Source: Oscillatoriaceae cyanobacterium Prado104 (GTDB taxonomy: Bacteria; Cyanobacteriota; Cyanobacteriia; Cyanobacteriales; Microcoleaceae). From it: a stretch of DNA of 64,000 nucleotides. A program made the position numbers and the translations under genes. Below, in pieces: positions 35,543 through 44,744 of this stretch. Location: the NCBI GenBank assembly GCA_025454405.1, contig JALOON010000008.1, positions 1 to 64,000 on the forward strand, in the 5' to 3' direction. Numbering within the stretch: position 1 is the stretch's first letter; each line of letters opens with the position of its first letter. A model generated the notes under the pieces. That model made no database searches. It was not told the DNA's origin and saw only the letters and a list, made by a program, of their open reading frames with translations.

Positions 35543-37399
35543 TCAAGGAGTATCGGAAAGGTCGTTGCTCGGGAGGTTTGTTACAGCCCGCTGGAGAGAG
35601 GAGAGCGATCGATTGTAGCCAATAATCGCCAAAAGTCGGTTTCTCTCAGCTCTAGTCAGATCCGTTTCTGCCTGAATCACATCCGTCTGAGTGCCCACCC
35701 CAGCTTGAAACCGCAGCCTCGCCAAACGCAAAGCTTCCCTCGCCTGCAAAACTCCCGCCTCAGAAGTTTCGATATTCTCAAAACTCGACTCCAAGCCAAA
35801 ATACGCCTGTTCCACCTCCCGGCGCACCTGATTGCGGAGTTGGTCGAAGCGACTTTCTGCAATCTTGATATCCACTTCCCGCTGTCTCGCCCTCGCTTGG
35901 GTAGCGCCCCCATCAAAAATATTCCAAGTCAGAGTCGCCCGCACCGAATACCCGTCCGCCCAACCGCGAGCCGCAAAGGGGTTTGGGTCATCTGGGTCTT
36001 GCCCCAGTACGTTGTAAGCAGCCGACAGGCCCACCTGCGGCCAGCGCCCCGCTAAAATCGATCGGCGCTGCTGACTGCTGATATCCCGCTGCACTAACTG
36101 CTGTTCCAACTCAGCGCGATTCTTAAAAGCCAGCACGATACTCTCTTCCAGAGACAACCTCCAAGATCCCGCTTGTTCCACCGGATCGGCCGCCGTCAAA
36201 TTCGACGACTGGCTGATATTCAAAATCTCAGACAGGCGGCGTTGGGCCACTCGCTGGTCGCGGCGGGCCTCCGCGAGCCGCTGCTGTTCGTTAGCCAAAT
36301 TTGCCTGAGCCTGCAACACCGCAAATCGCGTTCCCACACCGGCCCGTTCCAAAGCTTCCGCATCGCGCAAACTTTGCTGGGCGTTGCGCACCGAAGCTTG
36401 GCGGATCGCAACTTGTCCGTCGGCATCTTGCAGGTTGTAGTAAGCCTCGGTAACGTCAAAGCGGAGTTCTTCAGCTTGGCGTTCTACTTCCAGTTCCCGA
36501 AAGCGCACCTGTTCCTCAGCGGCACGGATGTTTGCGTTGCGGCGGCCGAATAAATCGAGGTCGTAACTCAACTGCAAAGTGCTGTTGAGAGCGTTGCTGC
36601 CGAAATTTGTACCGGCTTCAGTCCTCTCCGTTCCCCTTTGCCTTGCGATAGAGTCGAGGCGGCGCTGCTGGGCCCGGATTCCCAATTCTCCACCCGCCGT
36701 CACAGATCGACTGGCGTCCATTTGAAAAGTCAAGTCGGGATACAAAGCTGCTTGCTGTTCCCGCAGGGCGGCGCGGCTTTGTTCGACTTGCTGTTCGGCG
36801 ACTTGCACGGTTTGGCTGTTGCGGCGGGCCAAGTCAACCGCCTGCTGCAAGGTAATCGGCTGAATTTGCTCGATCCTGACATCATCCGGTTGAGTCGGAA
36901 AATTCAGCGGGTTCGGGTTGGGTTCGAGGAAACTGGGAGGCTGGGTGTCTAAAATGCCTTTGGGAGTCAGGGGAGGGAAACTTTCGATCGGCGTGTTGCG
37001 CGGGGCTGGTGTTGGCAAACTCGGCACCGGCGCTGTGTTTGGGGGTGGAGGCGGTGTTGTTTGTGCTAGCATCTGCACTCTGGCAGCATCGGGAAGTTCG
37101 GCTGTCGGTTGCGGTAGCTGCTGCTGAGCTTGAAGCTCTGGCGGCTCCGCGTTGGCTGCTGGTTGCTGCTGGGAATCTGCTGTTAATGGCTCAACTGCAA
37201 CCGCCTGTTCCGATGCTGGCGCTGTTTCTGGCACTGCATTCGGAACCGATTCTACCTCGGCCGCAAGTTGGAGTCGATCGCTCTGGGGCGAGTTTTCTGG
37301 GGACTGAACCGGAGATTGTGCTGCCGCACTCTGTCCCACATTGCTGAAAGTAATTGCAGCGCCCACTCCCAATACCACAATTTGATGAAAAACACGCAT
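35543..37399 (-). CDS. TolC-family outer-membrane efflux protein
   Basis: A 618-residue protein with a signal peptide (MRVFHQIVVLGVGAAITF...AAA, about 1-28), then a Pro/Gln/Ala-rich, probably unstructured region to about residue 165, then two outer-membrane-efflux repeats (about 180-395 and 410-605). Helical landmarks include LARRNSQTVQVAEQQVEQSR, LRLARLRFQAGVGTQTDVIQAETDL and NRSLSSLQRA. It would form the trimeric outer-membrane duct for type I or ABC/RND export. The long Pro-rich linker is typical of cyanobacterial TolC (HgdD-like). Partners such as DevA/DevC (42.8-44.7 kb) are plausible but not adjacent. Confidence 0.92.
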   Translation of the reverse strand: MRVFHQIVVLGVGAAITFSNVGQSAAAQSPVQSPENSPQSDRLQLAAEVESVPNAVPETAPASEQAVAVEPLTADSQQQPAANAEPPELQAQQQLPQPTAELPDAARVQMLAQTTPPPPPNTAPVPSLPTPAPRNTPIESFPPLTPKGILDTQPPSFLEPNPNPLNFPTQPDDVRIEQIQPITLQQAVDLARRNSQTVQVAEQQVEQSRAALREQQAALYPDLTFQMDASRSVTAGGELGIRAQQRRLDSIARQRGTERTEAGTNFGSNALNSTLQLSYDLDLFGRRNANIRAAEEQVRFRELEVERQAEELRFDVTEAYYNLQDADGQVAIRQASVRNAQQSLRDAEALERAGVGTRFAVLQAQANLANEQQRLAEARRDQRVAQRRLSEILNISQSSNLTAADPVEQAGSWRLSLEESIVLAFKNRAELEQQLVQRDISSQQRRSILAGRWPQVGLSAAYNVLGQDPDDPNPFAARGWADGYSVRATLTWNIFDGGATQARARQREVDIKIAESRFDQLRNQVRREVEQAYFGLESSFENIETSEAGVLQAREALRLARLRFQAGVGTQTDVIQAETDLTRAERNRLLAIIGYNRSLSSLQRAVTNLPSNDLSDTP

Positions 37400-37635
37400 A
37401 ATTTCTTACTTAACCTGCAATTCCAGACCCAATTTTAGAGCAAGATTCGGTTTCAAGTTTCCAGTCGTACTGCGTTGAAAGCTCGATCGAAAGTTACATT
37501 TTACCAAATATTAAGGGTTATTAGCCCCTGCCCTCAAATCGGCGGATTGTTTTTAGAGCTGGGTGAAAATCCCCGTCTGAAAAACCTCGCCCCCAACCGT
37601 CAACTGTCAACCTGTATGCTATCAACTGTCAACTG

Positions 37636-39081
37636 TCAACTGTCAACTGTTGCCAGACCGATCGCCCTTGAGATTAGTTCCTCAACTCCACTAACGGGAA
37701 AAATCGCTGTTTTCAGGAAAGCAGCGAGTTCTCCAACAGTCATGTCATCCAAAAAACGCTGTTCTCCCTGTTTTAGCATCACTGAAGGCAGCAAGATACC
37801 GTCGCCCAAATCCATGTCCTGCAACGCTGACGCCAAATCTTGCCCGGTAAGCAAACCGGTCACGGTAATCTTCTGTCCCCAATACGAGCTGCACAGAGCT
37901 ACCATATTGACGGACAAGCCGGGAATTTGGTTGAGTCGGTCAACAACAGGCCCAAAAGCTTTTTCTACAGCATTCCCCACCACCCAAGTTAATTTTCGCG
38001 GCGAGTTAACTTTTGCAGATTTCACTTTCTCAAAAGCCATTTCAAATTGTTGGATAAACTGCCGGATCGAACCTACGCCGTTGCCAATTTGCGGGTAATC
38101 TGCATAATCCTCAGCCTGCGGCAATTCCTCGCCGGCAATTAAAAACCACTCATCAGCCAGCCAAATACAGCTAGATTTTCGGGTCTTTAAATCTGCTAAA
38201 TCTGTTCCCCCTATTGGTAATGGGGGGTTGGAGTGAGTGGATTTTGAAATTCTTTGCTGCGCCTTTTTCCCACCTTTGCCTTTACTCAAAACAGCTTGAA
38301 TTTGCTGTACCTGCGCGATAACTTCCCGCGCTTTTTCTGGCGTTACCGCAATCAATTCATCTTCAGCAGGGCGAAAGCGAGTCAATCCCACCGGCACCAC
38401 GGCCACCGAAGCTACAGCAGGGATATTTCCAGTATGAAACTTTGCCAAATCCAACAGTGTCCGTTCTAAATGTTCCCCGTCATTTATCCCCGGACAAACA
38501 ACAACTTGAGCGTGAATTTGCAAGCGGCGCTCTTGAAACCATGTGATTTGTTCTAAAATCTGACCGGCGCGGAGATTTTTCAACAATCGAATTCGTACTT
38601 CCGGTTCCGTAGCGTGTACGGAAACGTAGAGGGGAGAAAGCCGCATTTGTTCGATTCTCTCCCATTCTCGCTGCGACAAATTTGTCAGGGTGAGATAGCT
38701 GCCGTAAAGGAAACTGAGGCGGTAATCGTCATCTTTTAAATACAGAGTTTCGCGCTTCCCAGGCGGCTGCTGGTCGATAAAGCAAAAAGGACAGCGATTG
38801 TTGCACTGAATTAGCCCGTCAAAAAGAGCTGTCTCAAATTCCAATCCTAAATCTTCATCGTACTCTTTTTCTATTTCTAAATTGTGAGTTTTGCCTTTAG
38901 CGTCTAATACTTCTAGTTCGAGGAATTCGTCGGCACACAGAAATTGATAGTCGATTAAATCGCGGGGTTTTTGACCGTTGACGGCAACGATCGCATCTCC
39001 CGGTTCAAATCCCATTTCGGCGGCGATACTGTCGGGTACGATTTTAGTAATTAAGGCTGGTTTGATTGAAGATTCGCTCAT
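37636..39081 (-). CDS. PDZ-radical SAM protein (DUF512 / TIGR03279 family)
   Basis: A 481-residue protein of a family nearly confined to cyanobacteria and some Firmicutes. Residues 1-65 are PDZ-like (VPDSIAAEMGFEPGDAIVAVNG), followed by a radical SAM core with the cluster motif CNNRCPFCFI near residue 93, and a DUF512 C-terminus containing LADEWFLIAGEELP and VTGLLTGQDL. The function is not known. About 30 residues at roughly 276-306 (KGGKKAQQRISKS...ADLKTRKSS) look inserted before LADEWF, coded by a sequence with CCCCC/GGGGG arms (38204-38230) like a dispersed repeat. Confidence 0.92.
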   Translation of the reverse strand: MSESSIKPALITKIVPDSIAAEMGFEPGDAIVAVNGQKPRDLIDYQFLCADEFLELEVLDAKGKTHNLEIEKEYDEDLGLEFETALFDGLIQCNNRCPFCFIDQQPPGKRETLYLKDDDYRLSFLYGSYLTLTNLSQREWERIEQMRLSPLYVSVHATEPEVRIRLLKNLRAGQILEQITWFQERRLQIHAQVVVCPGINDGEHLERTLLDLAKFHTGNIPAVASVAVVPVGLTRFRPAEDELIAVTPEKAREVIAQVQQIQAVLSKGKGGKKAQQRISKSTHSNPPLPIGGTDLADLKTRKSSCIWLADEWFLIAGEELPQAEDYADYPQIGNGVGSIRQFIQQFEMAFEKVKSAKVNSPRKLTWVVGNAVEKAFGPVVDRLNQIPGLSVNMVALCSSYWGQKITVTGLLTGQDLASALQDMDLGDGILLPSVMLKQGEQRFLDDMTVGELAAFLKTAIFPVSGVEELISRAIGLATVDS

Positions 39082-39174
39082 ACGATCGCGCTGGTATTTT
39101 CAAGCTTGATTTTAAGTTTGATAAATTGCCGTTCAAAAATTGATTTTATGCTTTGTGCGGGCTCATATGTTATC

Positions 39175-39358
39175 ACAATTTTTCTGGTTCGTCAAGCGCA
39201 ATGGGAAGATTATAACGCAGCATTGCAAATTAATCCTAACGATTCCAAAGCCTACTAGAATCGAGGGATGACTTACTCTCGTTTGGGAAACTAGCAAACT
39301 GCGATCGGAGATGATAACGCAGCCTTGAAAAGAATGGCAATCGATCGAATTCTTTAAT
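39175..39358 (+). pseudogene. Remnant of a TPR protein
   Basis: One plus-strand frame reads QAQWEDYNAALQINPNDSKAY, stop, NRGMTYSRLGN, stop, QTAIGDDNAALKR. This is the 34-residue TPR consensus (AI.DYN.AL.INPN.A.AY.NRG..Y..LG) for nearly two repeats, broken by two in-frame stops. It is a decayed fragment; no upstream or downstream remainder was found. The surrounding gap (39082-39555) has nothing else recognisable. Confidence 0.8.
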
Positions 39359-39555
39359 ATTGCTATTTCCGTATTCCACATCTTGAAGCGCGATCGTCTA
39401 ACCAAAAATACAGTGGAACCGCCACAGATAACGCTGCAACAAAGCAGATAACTTTTATACAGTCGGCTCCACCGATCTGTCGCCTACATTTGCGAGACTT
39501 TGCTCGGCAATAGTTGCTGAACTTTTTACCTGTTTCCTCTCAATCTCCTCAGAAT

Positions 39556-40167
39556 CTACCATTGAGTAGCGAGTGTTTGTAGGTGAGATCGGGCTGTTGA
39601 AATAGACTGCTCTCGATCGCCTAAAACTAGATTATTTGCATTGACAAACTGTACATCTGTAATTCCAAATGACCAAAAAATTGTTCGCAGATAAGGTTCT
39701 TGATGATCTTCACCGAAGGCAGAACCAGGGGGATAGTTGCCGCCACGACTGGTGATAAATAGAGCTTTTTTCCCGCGCACCAATCCTCGAACACCATTTT
39801 CATCAACCTCATAGGTACGTCCAATCCGGATCGAATGTTCGATATAAGCTTTCAGAGTGGCAGGGATAGTAAAGCCATACATCGGCACTCCCAAAACATA
39901 GCGATCGACAGACAAAAATTCTTCCAATAATGGATCGGACATCTTTAAAGCTTCAACCATTTCTGGTGTGTGAGTTTCAGGTGGCGAATGAATTGCTGCG
40001 ATCCAGGTTTCATTGATATAGGGAACTGGAAAACGTCCCAAATCTCGATAGAGGATGGTATCTTCTGGGTGCAACTTTTTCCAGGCAATAATGAAAGCTT
40101 GAGACAAAATTCGTGAGGCAGAGTTTTCACCGCTATAGCTAGCATCAATGTGAAGAATGCGTCTCAT
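39556..40167 (-). CDS. FMN-dependent NADH-azoreductase family protein
   Basis: A 203-residue flavodoxin-fold quinone/azo reductase of the AzoR/AcpD family. Visible are the start RILHIDASYSGENSASRILSQ, VPMYGFTIPATLKAYIEH (FMN contact) and FITSRGGNYPPG. It reduces quinones and azo compounds with two electrons, usually as a protection against quinone or electrophile stress. It lies 80 bp downstream of the AraC-type regulator, same strand, probably its target. Confidence 0.92.
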   Translation of the reverse strand: MRRILHIDASYSGENSASRILSQAFIIAWKKLHPEDTILYRDLGRFPVPYINETWIAAIHSPPETHTPEMVEALKMSDPLLEEFLSVDRYVLGVPMYGFTIPATLKAYIEHSIRIGRTYEVDENGVRGLVRGKKALFITSRGGNYPPGSAFGEDHQEPYLRTIFWSFGITDVQFVNANNLVLGDREQSISTARSHLQTLATQW

Positions 40168-40247
40168 AGATAAACCTTCAAATCAGATGACGCCTTCAGT
40201 ATCTAACAATTATCCAATTCCGATCTTCAATGTTCTTGCGATTGTTT

Positions 40248-41141
40248 TCAATGTTCTTGCGTTAGCTGGGACGGCACAGCCAAGTGCCGTAAAAAAGCTT
40301 TGGGGGTTAGTCCTACAAGCCGCTTGAAATGAGAGGTGAAATGTCCTTGACTGGCAAAGCCAACTGTTTGAGCAACCGCTGCGATCGACAAATTGCCAAG
40401 AATCAATAATTGTTTGGCTCGATCGACACGGCAACGAATTAGATATTGATGGGGTGAAATACCTGTTGAAGCTTTAAACAAATGAGCGAAATGGTAGGGG
40501 CTTAATTGCACGATCGCAGCTAATTCAGACAAACTAAGATTCCTGTCTAAATTTACATTAATATATTCAAAAACCTGTGTCTGTTGTCGCTGGCTTAAAC
40601 CATTCTTACTGATTTTTGCTGTGGGTGGCGAATTGGTAGAATATCTAGACAAAAGATGAACAACCAGTGCATAGGTCATTGAATCAGCATAAAGATTGCT
40701 GTGAGTTCCATCAATTTCTAGGGAGGTTTTAAGGGCTAAACTTATTTGCTGAATTAGCGGATCGAACAGTGCGGTGAGATGGGGAAGTAGTTCGAGCCGA
40801 TCGCTCCCAAACACTTCATAAGAAACCAGATCGAGAAATGATGGTTCTAAAAACAAATTGAAAAATTCAACCTCTTTGTCCCAGCAGAAATGTTGGCTGA
40901 GATATGCTGGATAAATTCCGAGATCTCCTGGCACTGAGTCAACCGTTCGATCGCGCCCATCAACTGCTTGTTTCAATCTCACGGGCTTACCGACATTCAT
41001 GCAAATCATGTGCTGCGATGGCATATGTTCTGGAACTTCGCAGGGCGGTTGCCGAAAGTGAGCAAAGTAAATATTTTTCCAGTTAGCGCGATCGCTAGTC
41101 AGAATCGGTGAATTAGGAAAAATGAGAGGTGGATTATTCAT
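40248..41141 (-). CDS. AraC-family transcriptional regulator
   Basis: A 297-residue regulator. The N-terminal cupin-like sensor (about 1-160) is not diagnostic; the C-terminal 100 residues contain two helix-turn-helix motifs (LSELAAIVQLSPYHFAHLFKASTG and IAAVAQTVGFASQGHFTSHFKRLVG). The ATG at 41141 is preferred to the frame start at 41159 because the latter would overlap the upstream ZIP gene by 17 bp. The azoreductase downstream is the obvious candidate target; inducers could be quinones or electrophiles. Confidence 0.9.
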   Translation of the reverse strand: MNNPPLIFPNSPILTSDRANWKNIYFAHFRQPPCEVPEHMPSQHMICMNVGKPVRLKQAVDGRDRTVDSVPGDLGIYPAYLSQHFCWDKEVEFFNLFLEPSFLDLVSYEVFGSDRLELLPHLTALFDPLIQQISLALKTSLEIDGTHSNLYADSMTYALVVHLLSRYSTNSPPTAKISKNGLSQRQQTQVFEYINVNLDRNLSLSELAAIVQLSPYHFAHLFKASTGISPHQYLIRCRVDRAKQLLILGNLSIAAVAQTVGFASQGHFTSHFKRLVGLTPKAFLRHLAVPSQLTQEH

Positions 41142-41142
41142 T

Positions 41143-41940
41143 TTAACTACCAAAAGCAATATCTAGCATTACCATCACAATAAACCCCGCAATAATCCCG
41201 ATCGTCCCTTCATTTTCTTTACCCCGTTGGTGGGATTCGGGGATAATTTCATCGCAAATTACAAATAGCATCGCACCTGCCGCAAACGCCAGCGCCCAAG
41301 GTAAAGCTGCCTGCGCCAAACTCACCAAACCAAAACCTACAAAACTCCCTAAAGGTTCAATAACTGCTGTTAAAAAGCTCACCCATAAAGCATAGCGCGT
41401 CCGATATCCTTCAGCTATCAAAGATACCGCAACAATCAATCCTTCCGGCATATTTTGCAAGCCGATTCCCAATGCGGTAATAATTCCATCGCTGGTATTT
41501 TCGCTGCCAAAACTCACTCCTACCGCCAATCCTTCGGGGAAATTGTGCAGGGCGATCGCAATTATAAACAACCAAACTCGCGCTAAACTACGACTCTTAG
41601 TTCCATCTACACCCTTAATAAAATGTTCGTGAGGTGCAAAGCGGTGGATAAGTGATAGCAACAGACTTCCAAATAGCAATCCCAAAGTAATTACCAACAA
41701 TACCAACGACTTCGCGCCATAAAGCTGACTTGCCGCTTCAATCCCCGGAATGAGTAGCGAAAAAGCTGTTGCCGCCAGCATGACACCGCCGCCAAAACCT
41801 AACATAATTGTGATGAGACGATCGCTCATTTTCCGCAAAAATAGCACGGGCAATGCCCCAACAAAGGTGGCACCGCCCGCCATCAAACTCGCACTAACCC
41901 CGATCGCGGAAATTTCCATCGTCTGACTCCTAGTTATCAA
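41143..41940 (-). CDS. ZIP family divalent metal transporter (GufA type)
   Basis: A 265-residue membrane protein with about eight helices. Metal-site motifs are HNFPEGLAVGVSF (helix IV) and LQNMPEGLIVAVSL (helix V). A hydrophilic loop with RFAPHEHFIKG lies in the middle. It imports zinc, iron or manganese. It is followed within 1 bp by the AraC-type gene on the same strand, so the ZIP, AraC and azoreductase genes may be one transcript. It is divergent from the tautomerase gene 31 bp away. Confidence 0.92.
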   Translation of the reverse strand: MITRSQTMEISAIGVSASLMAGGATFVGALPVLFLRKMSDRLITIMLGFGGGVMLAATAFSLLIPGIEAASQLYGAKSLVLLVITLGLLFGSLLLSLIHRFAPHEHFIKGVDGTKSRSLARVWLFIIAIALHNFPEGLAVGVSFGSENTSDGIITALGIGLQNMPEGLIVAVSLIAEGYRTRYALWVSFLTAVIEPLGSFVGFGLVSLAQAALPWALAFAAGAMLFVICDEIIPESHQRGKENEGTIGIIAGFIVMVMLDIAFGS

Positions 41941-41971
41941 TACACAACTTTATTCGTTCGACTCTTGAATT

Positions 41972-42361
41972 ATGCCTCAAACTAAAATCTACGGACATAG
42001 TGAATTCATCCAGCAGCACCGCCAAACGATATCTGACAGCATTCATGCTTGCACGATCGAAGCTTTATCTTACCCGCCAGATAAGCGATTTCAAAGGTTT
42101 ATCTCGCTGGCGGAAGAGGATTTTATTTATCCGGGCGATCGAACCGATCGATATCTTGTGATTGAAATTAGTTTGTTTGCAGGGCGCAGTGTTGAGGCTA
42201 AGAAAAATCTGATGCGCTTGATTTATCAAAAGTTAAATGATGCTTTAAATATCGCACCTAACGATATTGAAATTATCTTATATGAAGTGCCACCTCATAA
42301 TTGGGGCGTGAGAGGTGTTCCTGGAGATGAGTTGAATTTGAACTACAAAATACAGGTTTAA
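41972..42361 (+). CDS. Tautomerase family protein
   Basis: A 129-residue protein of the 4-oxalocrotonate tautomerase/MIF superfamily (MSAD-like size). Features are the C-terminal half repeat ISLFAGRSVEAKKNLMRLIYQKLNDALNIAPNDIEIILYEVPPHNWGVRG. The catalytic N-terminal proline (after Met: PQTKIYG) is present. The substrate is unknown. It is divergent from the ZIP transporter gene. Confidence 0.9.
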   Translation: MPQTKIYGHSEFIQQHRQTISDSIHACTIEALSYPPDKRFQRFISLAEEDFIYPGDRTDRYLVIEISLFAGRSVEAKKNLMRLIYQKLNDALNIAPNDIEIILYEVPPHNWGVRGVPGDELNLNYKIQV

Positions 42362-42840
42362 ATTAGTAGATGCGATCGTGCGATTTCAATTACAGCAGAT
42401 TGCAGTTTAAGCATTAGACTTAGATCCCCCCTAACCCCCCTTCTTAAGGGGGGGACCGGAAGTATCTCTGAGATCCCCCTAACCCCCAAGGGGGGCAGGA
42501 AGTATCTCTGAGATCCCCCTAACCCCCAAGGGGGCAGGAAGTATCTCTGAGATCCCCCTAACCCCCAAAGAAGCAGGAAGTATCTCAAAGTCCCCCCTTT
42601 TTAAGGGGGATTTAGAGGGATCTAAACTTATGGTAAAAACGAGATTTTCCGAGAGATCGTGACGAGCGTCAGCACATTCGATTTTCACCCCTTTCGCGGG
42701 TTCAACCGCCGAGTCTTTCTCGATCGATTCCCAATCCCTGAGCTACGCTGTGCCCAATTCCCAATTCCCAATTCCCAATTCCCAATTCCCAATTCCCAAT
42801 TCCCAATGCCCAATTCCCAATTCCCAATTCCCAATTAATT
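42362..42840. repeat. GATCCCCCTAA repeats and CCCAATT heptamers
   Basis: From 42423 to 42625 there are four tandem-like copies of GATCCCCCTAACCCCC followed by AGGAAGTATCTCTGA spacers, closing with AAGGGGGATTTAGAGGGATC. From 42748 to 42837 there is a run of twelve or more CCCAATT heptamers. The short frames here are repeats only. It separates the tautomerase and DevA genes. Confidence 0.88.
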
Positions 42841-43536
42841 TCAAACAGTTTCAACGATCGCGTTTTGTTGGAGCATCCCATCTTCCAGGCTGACAATGCG
42901 ATCGGCCACATCGAGAATCCGATTGTCGTGCGTTACTAATAAAATCGTGCAGCCTTGTTCCTTGGCTAGCGCTTGCATCAAATTGACGACATCTCGCCCC
43001 GATTTACTATCCAATGCTGCCGTCGGTTCATCGGCTAAAACGATTCTGGGATGGCTGACGAGGGCGCGGGCTATGGCCACTCTTTGTTTTTGTCCGCCCG
43101 ATAAATCGTCGGGATAATAATTGATGTGTTCTCCCAATCCGACTTGTTCTAAAATCGCGATCGATCGCGCTTTCATTTCTGCAGGAGATAACTCTTGATG
43201 CAGTTCCAAACCCATTTTAACATTTTGCAGTGCGGTCAAACTTCCGTGCAAGTTGTGCGCCTGAAAAATGTATCCGTGGTGCTTTCTCGCTTGTGTTAGT
43301 TGTTGCGCTGTTGCGCCGTACAATTCTTGTCCTAAAACTTGCAAGCTGCCGGATTGGACCGATCGCAATCCGCCGACTAACGTGAGCAATGTTGTTTTTC
43401 CAGAGCCCGAAGGACCCGTCATAATGACAATATCGCCCGCGTTAATTTCGAGATTGATATCGAACAAAACTTGCTTGCGAAGTTTGCCTTGACCGAAATA
43501 ATGATCTAGGTGTTGTGCGGAAATTGCGATCGCCAT
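42841..43536 (-). CDS. devA: DevA-type ABC exporter ATP-binding protein
   Basis: A 231-residue ABC ATPase of the MacB/LolD/DevA class. Walker [10 protein letters not shown], signature [15 protein letters not shown] and Walker [13 protein letters not shown] are intact. The start [29 protein letters not shown] is typical of DevA. It acts with the DevC permease 9 bp upstream, in glycolipid or other lipid/peptide export with TolC. In filamentous heterocystous strains DevBCA builds the envelope; here the meaning is general export. Confidence 0.93.
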   Translation of the reverse strand: MAIAISAQHLDHYFGQGKLRKQVLFDINLEINAGDIVIMTGPSGSGKTTLLTLVGGLRSVQSGSLQVLGQELYGATAQQLTQARKHHGYIFQAHNLHGSLTALQNVKMGLELHQELSPAEMKARSIAILEQVGLGEHINYYPDDLSGGQKQRVAIARALVSHPRIVLADEPTAALDSKSGRDVVNLMQALAKEQGCTILLVTHDNRILDVADRIVSLEDGMLQQNAIVETV

Positions 43537-43545
43537 AATTTCACC

Positions 43546-44718
43546 TTAAAACATATCTGCCGGATCTGCGGACTGAAGTTTGCGAGTGGCGATCGCGCCG
43601 GAAAGCGCGCACATTGCCACCGTTAAAATAAAAACAAACACTGCTCTTGAAGCCGTCATGTAAATCGGTAAAGCTGTTGCTTTCGCCGCCAAAGCATAAA
43701 GTCCAAAAGGTAGAATTGCGCCGGGAATAAATCCGAGAAACGCGAGGATAACCGCTTCTTCAAATACGACACCCAACAAATAGGAATTCCCGTAACCCAT
43801 TGCTTTGAAAGTGGCGTACTCTTTGAGATGGGAATTCACATCGGTCGATAGCACTTGATAGACAATTACTACGCCAACGACAAACGACATTGCAGTTCCC
43901 AATCCAAACACAAAGCCGACAGGGCTGGCACTTCTCCAATAGTTTTCCTCAAATTGCACGTATTGCTGTTTGGTGAGGACGCGCACGTCATCGGGCAAAT
44001 GATATTTTAAAACAGCAGCAACTTGTTGGGAATCGCAACCGGGTTTTACTCGAATCAAGCCAACACTAACACTAACTGCATCCCGACGCGGAAACAGGCG
44101 CAGAAAAGTTTGGTCGCTTGCCATCAAACTGGCATCCGCGCCAAAAGAAGCGCCCAAAGTAAAAAGTCCCGCGATCGTTAATGTACGCCGATCGACTTCA
44201 GTTGTCACCTTTTTTCCTTGACTCACCTGCGCGATGGCATCTGCATACTTGCCCCTCGGTTTGCGATCGAACAAAACATGATACGGCAATTTAAGTTTGT
44301 TAAGTTGTTGGTTGACTTCCGGCAAGTCAAAAGCGGGTTCGTCGGGCGCGAATCCCAACACTTGAACGGTGGCGCTGAGAAGAGTTTGAGGGTTTCTCCA
44401 AGTGATGTTTCCGACGTACACTGCAGTTGCAGTTTTAACACCCGGAACATCAAGTGCTTGGAGAAGTCGCCGCCTGGAAAAGGTAGACATATTTTGCAGG
44501 TTCAAAGCTTTGGGACTCAGCAACACAATGTCAGCTAACATGGCGCGATTGACGCGAGTATTGCTGTCGTACAAGGAAGCTTGAAAGCCAAGCTGCATGA
44601 ACATCAGCACGTCAGCAAATGCAATCCCTGCTAAGGCAACCAGCAAGCGGCCTTTTTCATGACTTAATTGCAACCATCCCAAGGGCGTGCGGCGTCGCAG
44701 TTGTTGAATAATTCCCAT
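43546..44718 (-). CDS. devC: DevC-type ABC exporter permease
   Basis: A 390-residue FtsX/MacB-like permease with four helices (about 28-45, 265-290, 315-340 and 352-375) and a large periplasmic domain. LGWLQLSHEKGRLLVALAGIAFADVLMFMQLGFQ at the start is a family marker. Its gene is 9 bp from devA, so the two are one unit. The expected membrane-fusion partner devB is not upstream in this window; the 44719-45237 gap contains repeats instead. It may be encoded elsewhere. Confidence 0.92.
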   Translation of the reverse strand: MGIIQQLRRRTPLGWLQLSHEKGRLLVALAGIAFADVLMFMQLGFQASLYDSNTRVNRAMLADIVLLSPKALNLQNMSTFSRRRLLQALDVPGVKTATAVYVGNITWRNPQTLLSATVQVLGFAPDEPAFDLPEVNQQLNKLKLPYHVLFDRKPRGKYADAIAQVSQGKKVTTEVDRRTLTIAGLFTLGASFGADASLMASDQTFLRLFPRRDAVSVSVGLIRVKPGCDSQQVAAVLKYHLPDDVRVLTKQQYVQFEENYWRSASPVGFVFGLGTAMSFVVGVVIVYQVLSTDVNSHLKEYATFKAMGYGNSYLLGVVFEEAVILAFLGFIPGAILPFGLYALAAKATALPIYMTASRAVFVFILTVAMCALSGAIATRKLQSADPADMF

Positions 44719-44744
44719 ATCAGAAAAATGGGTATAAATTCCGC

